Source of the DNA: Clostridiales bacterium | GTDB taxonomy: Bacteria > Bacillota > Clostridia > Christensenellales > UBA1242 | Direction of reading: 5' to 3' | Assembly: GCA_003524095.1 (NCBI GenBank) | Contig: DOEE01000001.1 | Location: forward strand, 107,970 to 171,969 | DNA: 64,000 bases | Shown here: one piece after another, positions 7,641 to 16,700 of the stretch | How positions within the stretch are numbered: position 1 is the stretch's first letter | Layout of the letters: every line of letters starts with the position of its first letter | Position numbers and translations under genes: made by a program | The notes under the pieces: generated by a model | What the model was told of the DNA's origin: nothing | Databases searched by the model: none | The model's input: the letters and a program-made list of their open reading frames with translations, nothing else

Positions 7641-7701
7641 CCTATACCCAAAGCCCAAGCTCTTCATTTCTCACTAGCATAGCTAGTGGTTTTATATACT
7701 G

Positions 7702-7745
7702 AAAAAAGCGAAAGTGTTGTGAATGTACCACACCTTCGCTTTTTG
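7702..7745 (-). terminator. Terminator of the surface-protein operon
   Basis: AGCGAAGGTG and CACTTTCGCT arms (one G-U) flanked by A and T runs, directly after the stop codon of the MBG-repeat gene. It can act in both directions. Confidence 0.75.
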
Positions 7746-10700
7746 CTAATTTACATTGTATGTTTCGATATCTTTGTCGCTAACTTTGCTTGCTTTTACT
7801 TTTGCTTTTTTGTGTTTCTTTTTGGCAACAACAATAAGTGTTATTGAAAATGAAAGTGCAACTACAACTAGAATAACAATCCAGGCAAGAGTTGACAAAG
7901 TCTTGATTTCGGTGGTTATGATGTATTTATCATTTAAATCATCAACTTGGAAAACATAATATCCGTTTTCAATTTTGATTGCTATTTCACTAAAACCGCT
8001 TAAGCCTACCTTGTAAACTTTGACAGTATCAACACCCTGAGTTGCTTTGACTTTGACGGTGTAGATATAATTTGAATTTTTGACTGCTTCTACATTTTCA
8101 AGAGTACATACCGACAAAACCTTTTCGTTATTAAATTTTTTGGTTTCAGTATTTTGAACAAGTTTAATATCCTTTGCGTCTTCGTCGAATGTCGCTTCAC
8201 TACATTCAATTATGCCACTATCATTTTTGACTTCAAAAGATTTTTGAATTATAACAGTGCCTTGGGTTGTGCCTTTGAAGTTAAGTCCGTCTTTGACTTT
8301 CATTTCAAAATTATACGAACCAATTTCTATAGGTTCAATATTATTTTCAAAAGTAAACTCAATTTGATGTTCAGTAATTCCCAAAGTTCTATCGAATGTA
8401 AACACTGGATATTTAACATTTCCATCATAAATAAATTCAGTTTGAGTAAGAGTGAAGAAAACTAACTGTTGTTCAATAATTAAATCAGTCTCGTTACTAA
8501 CAGCACTCATATAATTTTCGTTTCCATCAAAGAACGCTTGAACCTTGTAAGTTCCTGCATTTTTGACACTGTCTACCACAACACCAAATTGTTTGTAAAC
8601 ATATCTAAGTTGCAAATCGACGTTGTCACAAGTCATCTCAAAGTTTTTGCCATTATAGACATAAGTCTTTGGAGTTAAAACTGGTGTAATTTTTGCTTTT
8701 TGAATAGTATAAGTACCTGTTTTGTAACTGGTCAATGCGTAGTTTTCTGGAATTTGGAAATCTCCAATAATCTTGTATATGCCCGCATTATCTCCGCCCA
8801 CTCTACTTAGTGTTATGTCGAGTGTGTCGTCAAATTTAAGCCCAGAAATAGTACAAGTTAATTTTTGTGCTTCACCGCCATAAACTGCCGTTTTGTCATC
8901 AATTTCAATAGACAAGTTTGCCTTGGAAATTGTTAGAGTATTTGGATTAAACTCGATGCTATAGTTGTCGTTATTCAAAGTTCCTTTGTTTATACTATAT
9001 ATTCCAACATTTTCGCCCGCTTCCCTTTGTAATTCGCCAGACAAAGCATCACTGCCCAACAGTCCTATAACATCATATTTTAAATCATCTTGTTCGCCAT
9101 AAACTTTGAAAGACACAAGTGCAGTGACAATAATTTGTTTTGGAGTAATTGTGTATGTTCCATTTGTCACAGACAATTCATAATTTTGACTACTAAGCGT
9201 GCCTTTGTGTATTTCGTATACTCCAACATTTTCGCCCGCTTCCCTTTGTAATTCGCCAAATATTTGACTTGCATCAAATTCGCCTTGGACTGAGTAAGTT
9301 AGACTCTCAGATTGACCATATTCGACCGATTTGTTATCTATGAAAATGTTAAGTGTTCTTGGAGTAATCTTAAGGCTTCCGCTTGCAAAAATAATACTAT
9401 AATTTGGACTTTGTAGAGTTCCCAAAGTAATTGCATATTCGCCTACATTTTCGCCTTGGACTCTTTGCAAATTTCCTTCGAGTTTGTCTTGACCAATAAG
9501 CGACGTAACAAGCTTATTGTTAAGATACATTTTGTAAGTAAATTCAGGGTCAACATCTCCGTATGTCTTAGCCACATTCTCCGCCATAATTAGGAGTTTT
9601 TTAGGGTTAATTTTGAAGTATTCAGGAACGTAATCAATTAAATAATTGTCGTGTTCAAACTCAACCAAATTAATCAAATATTTGCCGACACTCTCGCCTA
9701 ATTCTCTTTGCAAATTAATTACAACTTCGTCTTGATTTTCATCTCCACAAAGACCATTTAGTGTATAATCAAAACCTAAAGGTTCTATGTCGCCATAGTT
9801 TTTGAATTGCCCCGGAGTAACAATCAAATTCAATGTCTTTTTGGATACAACAAGTCTAGTATCTTCACTGCTTGAGTATCTGCCTTGATAGTTTGGATTG
9901 GTAATTGTTATTGTATAGTCATATTGGTTTGCGCCGACTGGTTGTACTTCCACATCATTTAAATAATATGTAATAATACTATCCGTTTCAATTTCGGCGT
10001 CATTATCCAAAATCTTGTAACTAATAGCCTTGATGCTTTTGTCATACACTTGCAAAAGCGATTCCACATCAACACTAATTTCAACTACTTTTGGATTAAC
10101 AATAATAATGAGATTATCGCAATTGATTGTGTAGTTTTTGTCGCTAGAAATAAGGCTTACTTTGTACTCGCCAGCATCTTTGATGTCGGTTGTGACATCG
10201 TCTTTGGTGGCTACTACACTAAATTCCAAATCTTCCTTGGATAAAGCAACAAAAACACTTACATTTTGACCTGTATAAGTATAATTGTTAGTCATTTCAA
10301 TAATGGAAACTTGTGCTGGACTCACTACTACATATGTACCCTTATCATCTTTGAGTGCATTTGTAACATTAATCACATAATTTGAATTAGTCGAAATAAT
10401 TGTGTAATAATAATTGTTTGCATCAATTAGATTTTCACAAGTAATCTTAATATCTTCGGCCAAAATTCCATAATCTTTGCCGTCAATTGAGTAGTTAAAA
10501 CTCAAAATCTCGCCCGAATATGTATATTCATTTTGAACCAGAACATTTATTTTTCTTTCAATAATATGTAGTTTGTTTTGTGTAAGGGGCGTTTCCGAAA
10601 GTTCATTTTCGAAAATGCCTACGATTTCAATTCCGGACTTGTCAAGAATATTTACATAATCAAATATAAAGTCATATGTTCCAATATCTTTTAGGTCAAC

Positions 10701-13700
10701 TACTTCATCTGTATTTTCTCTTAGGAATTTCAAAACAAACAAGTCGTTAAAGTTTGTACCTAACTTAGACTTTATTTCGTACTCAACATTATAGCCATAT
10801 TCGTTGTCATACTCAAGGCTTAACGATTTGACTACAATATTTACTTGAGCCTTAATAACTTCAAATGAATTATATTCACATTCAACTACAAATTTAGGGT
10901 CAGATTTGATAAATTCAAAAGTGTAAGTTCCTACACTCTTAATATCTTCCAATCCAATTTCGTTTTCACCAAAATAAATTTTTGGAGTAATGCCATTAAT
11001 GTTTGTCAAAATTTCGTTATTTTCATTTTTGAATTCATAAACAAAATGGGTATTAGAACCCGAGTATTCATACTTAGTTTGAACACTAACCACTATCTTT
11101 GTTCTAACAATTTTTATTTCAAATGTGATACTATTCAAAATATAATTTTCGTTTGTTGTATCAAATTCAATTGTATATGTGTTTTCGTCAAACAAACTTG
11201 TTTCTATTAATTGATCACCAACTAATGTATAAGATTTTATATACAAGCCTAAAACATTTACAATTTCGCCTTGTGCATTTTTGGAAAGAAATTGAATATC
11301 TTTCTTAGTTAGTTCGGTGCCAGTATAATCATAAGTGGTCTTAGTTAATTCTATTGTTACAGCCACTTTGTTTACTTTGCATTGGCCTTCGTTATTTTCA
11401 AACACATAGTTTAGTGTATCTTCTGGCAAAATTTCATAGTAGTATTCGCCAGCATTTTCAAAGTTAACAAGTGTTTTGACACTATCAATAACTTTGTAAT
11501 AATTAACTATTGAAGAAACATTTTCACTCAAAGTATATTCAATATTTTGAATGTTTCCGTTGTAATCAAATTCGGATTTTGAAACCATTGTAACTTGAAT
11601 AATCTTTTTGCTTACTTCAAAGTCTACAACGCTATTTGTAATTACATAGTTTGAATTGTTCAAAGACACCATTGCTACGTAATTTCCAGCATTAATTACA
11701 CTTTCAATCTCGTTTTCCAAATCTTGTGCCAAATAATATTTAACTACAAAACTAAGTCTCGCTTTTTCATTGTCATTTAAATTTTGGTCGTCACACAAAA
11801 CAGAAATATTTTGTGTAAGTCCTGAGTACACAGCATATGTATCTTCATAAGATAATGTAATACTCTTTGGACTGATAGTAACTGTCTCTACTCCACTTCC
11901 TACAAATTCTGAGTTGTTTACACTCCAGTTGATTAGATAAGTTCCTGCATTGGATAGACCACTAGTAGTATTGGAGTTTACAAAGTATTCAAAATTAATT
12001 ATGTTTTTGTCTATTTCTGTACCATCTAATAGTGTGTTGAGAGTGTATTCAAATTCTTGGGATAAAGCATCGCCATTTTCGTCCGCATTGTATACATATT
12101 CTTTGTCGGTTTTGAATAGATTTACTTTGTATCTAAACTTTGCTACAAACACGAAGTTATTATCACAAGTGAATTTGTAATCACTAATTGGAGTATCATT
12201 GTTTGAAATTAATACTTCAGTATTTTCAATTCTTACAAACTTACCATTTTCATCAACTAGCAATTCGCCCTTTGAATCTTTGGCAATTTCAAACCTACGG
12301 AGTTCATAAAATTCATACCCGCCTACAACTGAATACCCAAATTCAACCGAACTACCCGCCCAAGCATATGGGACTACTTCGCCTAACTCTTCGAGTTTTT
12401 CAGCACCAGCATAAGTTACGTTTGTATTTACGTCAGTTAGACCGATTCCTTCGACTTCAACACTAACCGCAAATCTGCGACTATCATATTTGAATCTTTG
12501 AGTAAAGACATTACTTTGGTTTCCAACTTCGTCAATAACAATAGCCGAAATTATATACCAAGTATTATCTATTGGGTTTGAAATAATCTTATCAAAGTTT
12601 ATTTGACATTCGCTTCCAAGCATATCTGCGTCTATAATCCCGCTAAAATTTGACTTGCTTGGAATAGACTCAGTGTCGTTTTCCGAAATCAATGTGTAGT
12701 ATAGTTTTTCGCTACTTTTTCCGTCGCTTAGATAATTAAACTTAACATTAAGTTTTGATTGATGCAAAGTATCAATTTGATTGATACTCAAGTCTCCAAT
12801 AGTATTATCTAGTTTCAAATCATCACTAGATAACAAATCAATTGTACCTGCGTTATTAACATTATCACAAACCACCGCCTTGTAACTCTCGCCATATTTG
12901 GCATCAAAACTAAATGATTTGGATTTTGTGTCACTTGAAGAATTTGTTTGAGTTAAATCAACATTCTCTCCGTTTTGATTAATAACCTTGACACTCTTAA
13001 TTCCACTTTCCATATCTTTTACATCAAAAGACACTTGTCTATGATTTTCGCCCGACCAATCCCACGAAGAAATTTGATTGAAAAGTTTAGTTGTATCAAT
13101 TGTAGGTGCGGAAGTATCAGTAGTTGATAGAATAATGGTTGGGTTTTTTGCTTCAATCATGAAATATGAAACTGGAAATGCTGTTGAACCAGTTGCATAA
13201 TATTCAATAGTTGATGAAGATGAACTCATAATCATCGCTTCGGTTGTGTTGTTTCCACTTGAAACGGACTTTGTATTACCATTATTAGTTAATTTAACAC
13301 CACCCGTATGTCTTAGACTCAATTCAGACCTTAATTGAATCTTAACCTGCCCATTGTTAATAGCCTTTTGCAAGTATAAGTCATTAACATTAAAAGTTGT
13401 CGTAATTGTTCCACTTATTCCCCAATCAACACTAACATAAATACGATTACCAGAAATAGATTTATTAGAATTTTTTGCTTTAAAATTATCTGTCTTAATC
13501 GTATAATAACTACTTAAATCATCTAAATCATACAATTTGTATTCAATGGTTTTGCTTGAATCGGAATAGCTTGAATTGGTTTCAGCAAACGAACCATCAA
13601 AATTGAAACTGGCACTTGCAGTTTGGTTAACATCTTTTTGAGTATCTGCCAAAACATCGACCTTTTGCGGTGCAAAAAGGAAGCCTGAGCATGTGAGTGC

Positions 13701-13745
13701 TAGCGCCATTATTAAAATAAATAATTTAGATTTTAATTTTTTCAT
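7746..13745 (-). CDS. Giant MBG-repeat surface adhesin with C-terminal membrane anchor
   Basis: 1999 residues. A signal peptide (about 1-33, LKSKLFILIMALALTCSGFL) leads a Ser/Thr/Asn-rich N-terminal region. An Ig-like region follows near 230-430, then a long chain of beta-rich repeats from about 560. Many of them carry YTYSG/YDYTG/YVYNG openings and NAGEYY/DAGEYK/NAGTYK closings, the pattern of MBG/YDG-type adhesin domains. A subgroup at about 1340-1650 carries LQRE(A)GENVG-type motifs five times. A transmembrane helix (WIVILVVVALSFSITLIVV) and a Lys-rich tail end the protein, so it is membrane-anchored rather than sortase-attached. No LPxTG is seen. The first four bases overlap the stop of the upstream lipoprotein gene (ATGA), so both are translated from one message. 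Likely an adhesin or stalk; the ligand is unknown. Confidence 0.85.
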   Translation of the reverse strand: MKKLKSKLFILIMALALTCSGFLFAPQKVDVLADTQKDVNQTASASFNFDGSFAETNSSYSDSSKTIEYKLYDLDDLSSYYTIKTDNFKAKNSNKSISGNRIYVSVDWGISGTITTTFNVNDLYLQKAINNGQVKIQLRSELSLRHTGGVKLTNNGNTKSVSSGNNTTEAMIMSSSSSTIEYYATGSTAFPVSYFMIEAKNPTIILSTTDTSAPTIDTTKLFNQISSWDWSGENHRQVSFDVKDMESGIKSVKVINQNGENVDLTQTNSSSDTKSKSFSFDAKYGESYKAVVCDNVNNAGTIDLLSSDDLKLDNTIGDLSINQIDTLHQSKLNVKFNYLSDGKSSEKLYYTLISENDTESIPSKSNFSGIIDADMLGSECQINFDKIISNPIDNTWYIISAIVIDEVGNQSNVFTQRFKYDSRRFAVSVEVEGIGLTDVNTNVTYAGAEKLEELGEVVPYAWAGSSVEFGYSVVGGYEFYELRRFEIAKDSKGELLVDENGKFVRIENTEVLISNNDTPISDYKFTCDNNFVFVAKFRYKVNLFKTDKEYVYNADENGDALSQEFEYTLNTLLDGTEIDKNIINFEYFVNSNTTSGLSNAGTYLINWSVNNSEFVGSGVETVTISPKSITLSYEDTYAVYSGLTQNISVLCDDQNLNDNEKARLSFVVKYYLAQDLENEIESVINAGNYVAMVSLNNSNYVITNSVVDFEVSKKIIQVTMVSKSEFDYNGNIQNIEYTLSENVSSIVNYYKVIDSVKTLVNFENAGEYYYEILPEDTLNYVFENNEGQCKVNKVAVTIELTKTTYDYTGTELTKKDIQFLSKNAQGEIVNVLGLYIKSYTLVGDQLIETSLFDENTYTIEFDTTNENYILNSITFEIKIVRTKIVVSVQTKYEYSGSNTHFVYEFKNENNEILTNINGITPKIYFGENEIGLEDIKSVGTYTFEFIKSDPKFVVECEYNSFEVIKAQVNIVVKSLSLEYDNEYGYNVEYEIKSKLGTNFNDLFVLKFLRENTDEVVDLKDIGTYDFIFDYVNILDKSGIEIVGIFENELSETPLTQNKLHIIERKINVLVQNEYTYSGEILSFNYSIDGKDYGILAEDIKITCENLIDANNYYYTIISTNSNYVINVTNALKDDKGTYVVVSPAQVSIIEMTNNYTYTGQNVSVFVALSKEDLEFSVVATKDDVTTDIKDAGEYKVSLISSDKNYTINCDNLIIIVNPKVVEISVDVESLLQVYDKSIKAISYKILDNDAEIETDSIITYYLNDVEVQPVGANQYDYTITITNPNYQGRYSSSEDTRLVVSKKTLNLIVTPGQFKNYGDIEPLGFDYTLNGLCGDENQDEVVINLQRELGESVGKYLINLVEFEHDNYLIDYVPEYFKINPKKLLIMAENVAKTYGDVDPEFTYKMYLNNKLVTSLIGQDKLEGNLQRVQGENVGEYAITLGTLQSPNYSIIFASGSLKITPRTLNIFIDNKSVEYGQSESLTYSVQGEFDASQIFGELQREAGENVGVYEIHKGTLSSQNYELSVTNGTYTITPKQIIVTALVSFKVYGEQDDLKYDVIGLLGSDALSGELQREAGENVGIYSINKGTLNNDNYSIEFNPNTLTISKANLSIEIDDKTAVYGGEAQKLTCTISGLKFDDTLDITLSRVGGDNAGIYKIIGDFQIPENYALTSYKTGTYTIQKAKITPVLTPKTYVYNGKNFEMTCDNVDLQLRYVYKQFGVVVDSVKNAGTYKVQAFFDGNENYMSAVSNETDLIIEQQLVFFTLTQTEFIYDGNVKYPVFTFDRTLGITEHQIEFTFENNIEPIEIGSYNFEMKVKDGLNFKGTTQGTVIIQKSFEVKNDSGIIECSEATFDEDAKDIKLVQNTETKKFNNEKVLSVCTLENVEAVKNSNYIYTVKVKATQGVDTVKVYKVGLSGFSEIAIKIENGYYVFQVDDLNDKYIITTEIKTLSTLAWIVILVVVALSFSITLIVVAKKKHKKAKVKASKVSDKDIETYNVN
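9004..9258 (-). repeat. Two identical 36-base repeats inside the MBG gene
   Basis: 9004-9039 and 9223-9258 are identical and 219 bases apart, exactly 73 codons, about one MBG domain. They encode the same GELQREAGENVG stretch. Nearby copies diverge, so recent duplication or gene conversion is likely. Confidence 0.85.
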
Positions 13746-16700
13746 AATAATTCTTCCTTTTTGACAACCACCATGTCAATTTTTGGTTGAGAATATCTTG
13801 TATTTTTGTTTGTTTGCAAAGATAAAATGTCGTCATATGTTTCCAATGTAGATAGACCACTTGAAGCAGTAATAGGACTTGATGTATCAATATCTTTGAT
13901 TAAATTATTTTGATTGAGATAGAATGAGTATGTAATATTTCCAACTACACTTGCTTCAGCACCTGATACAGATGCCTTTTTGTTTGTAACAACTTTGTAT
14001 TCTTCGGCTATTTTCATTTCCTTGAGATAACCCGATTGTGAAATTGTAAATGTCAACTCAATTTTTGAAAAACCTATCAAATCTTTTTTGTCACACATTA
14101 GAGTCATAATTTGTTTGTAATTTGTATACGCTCCCGATGCTTCGTCGGTTTTGAGAACAATAGTATATTTGTACAAATTGTCGCTAAAGGACATATTTTT
14201 GACTGAACTTAGTGATTTGGAATTGATATTATATGACGAGAATCCATCACCATTAACTCCCGAGCCACCCGAGATGCCATTTATTGTAATTTTGTTTAGA
14301 TAATCCGAATACGAAATATTTGTGCCACTCCAAGAATTTGTATATGCAACACTATTTGCTTTTACATTATTTTCACCTTGAATTAATTGATACTTAACAG
14401 TTCTTGACTTTGTATCAAAACAACTAAGCATTGAAACATTTGGGTCAACACCAGCTTCAACGTCTCCTGTATTCTTGTTTTGGAAAATCTTAGTGCCATT
14501 TTTGTCTTGTTTGTAGATTACATCAACTTTGTTCTTACTTGTGATTGTAACACCGACTTTGGCTGTTGCCACAACATCGCCCGTTCCAAATATTTGATAG
14601 CCGTTTGAATTTCTTAGTTTGTCATAAGCAAAATTTAAGAAATTTAGACCAAAGTTATTGTTTGAAAATATAATGTTATAATCGCCAGATTTTTCAATCT
14701 GTCCATAAGTTTTGTCAAGGCTAGCGTCGTGAGACGGATTTGTGTCGTCATTTAAATATGGCAAGGTCGCCATTAATTGGTTTTTGCCGATTAGATTTGA
14801 AATCTCATAATATCCTTGATTATCTGTTCTAACACAAGTTTCTCCCGCAAATACTCTTGCATTCTTAATTGGTGCACCACTTTCTGTTTTGACAAATCCA
14901 CTTATGCCATAGACCAATTTGGTTGTAAGTCGTGTTTCAAAATTGCTTGTAACTGTAAATCTATCGGTTGGAGTAAACATGTGTGATTTTTTGGAAAGCA
15001 CGACTGAATTTTGTCCAAACAAATTTTCAATTATAATTTGTTTTAGGCTATAATTTTTTGTCCTTGGCGACTGTCCAGTAATACTAACATTAATATCCTT
15101 AAAGTCCCCGTCAATAGTGATTGAAATTTTGTAAGTTAGATTGAAATCTACATTTTTGGAATATCCATTAACTGTTTCGGGTTGGGTGTTGTCATAATTA
15201 TCAAGTGTTACTTGAATAACAACTTCGGTGTCCACATCTTCCAAAACGTAAGTTCCGTCATCGTTTGTTCTAGTTGACATTCCGTTACTAGCCGAAACTA
15301 GTGCATTGGCTATGGCAATATTCCCCGACATAACCCTTCCGGCTATGCTATATGTTGCCAAAAATTCAAGACTCTCACTTGGACTAGTAATTGTAAAGTC
15401 TCCTGCAAATTTGTATCCGAGTTTTACAAATCTAAGTGAAACAATACTGCTTAGATTTTCTATTTTGAAGTTTCCATTTGTGTCAGTCGAACCTACTTTT
15501 TGTTCTCCTATGTAAATATCTACTTTTGAAATTCCCAAGCCAGTCGAAAGCATAACTTTTCCGGCAATTGAGTACTTACTCATAATATTTAGAGTATCGG
15601 CATTACTAACAGTTGTATCATCAAAGTCAAAACCGGTTTTGCTTAGTCTCAAAGTTTGTTCACCCACTACATTATCAAACTCAAAGTATCCAAGTTCGTC
15701 AGTAAGTGTCTTTCTCTCACCCATTGTTATATTTACATCGGATAGTCTATTCCCACAATTTGAAACATTGCCAGAAACTTTGTAACTACAATTTGCAATC
15801 AAACTCTCCAAGTAACCACTAACCAAAATTGTGTCAAACTTGTAATTTGATTTGCTAAATTCAATCGTATCACCGATTCTGATTTCTTTGATTTCAATTT
15901 GACCGTTGTTATCGGTTTGATTAGACTGAATAGCTCCATTAACTTTAACTTTGACACCACCAACTCTAACATCTCCAGTCTTAACCAAAACCATAGTATC
16001 CATACTAGCATCAATATCCAAAACTTGATAAGTATCAAAAGTTTTTAATCCGAAAAATTTGTATTTGTTAAGACTAAATTCAACTGAGTTTAAGCCTGTT
16101 AGTCCAGTAATCTCCATAGTTCCATTTTCGTCTGTGTTTCCACTTACATTTCCATTAAGACTAACTTGAACATTCGAAATACTAGTTGACCCCGATTTAA
16201 CTCTAATTAAAACTTTGTAAGTTGCGTCAAAGTTTACATCTTCTTTCCCGTCAAATTCTTCGTCAATATCCATTCCGGAATTTTCAAAGTTGTAACCTTC
16301 TTTGGCAAGTGTCAAAACGCCAGATTGCGGAACTAAAGCAAATTTGTATAGTCCGTCTTTGTCAGTCAAAGTTTGCAAGTTTCCAATTCTGACCTTAACA
16401 CCTTCCAAACCTACTCCGCCACAAGTAACCTTTCCTCCAAAGCCAAAACCTTTGTCCGAAAAATCATACTTGTTACCAAAGTTTACATCGTATATTTTTG
16501 GCTTAAGAGAAAGCGAAGTTGTCTCGTCATAATACAAAGCGTAACTTCCGCTTAGACCTTCAAAACCATAATTTCCCAATTCGTCAGTTGTCGCATTATA
16601 AATTGTTCCGTTACTCTTGGAAATAATTATTATTCCAAGTCCTGATACGACCCCATCACTACCGCTAACATTTCCTTTGATTGAATAGGTTGTATCAATT

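Larger units (their letters stand above)
7391..7690 (-). mobile_element. IS200/IS605-type insertion sequence remnant
   Basis: Contains an internally deleted tnpA (7391-7571) and, upstream of it, a 17-base-pair leader hairpin and a left-end-type hairpin CACTAGC-ATA-GCTAGTG (7672-7688). IS200 elements have such subterminal hairpins as TnpA recognition sites and no inverted terminal repeats. The element interrupts the integrase remnant. Confidence 0.65.

Noticed and set aside
9004..9258. Repeat array of CRISPR type
   Set aside because: Only two copies, in frame within a coding repeat; they are duplicated MBG domain DNA.
12188..12466. A 92-codon + strand frame inside the MBG gene
   Set aside because: Shadow of the long minus-strand gene; no ribosome site or domain.
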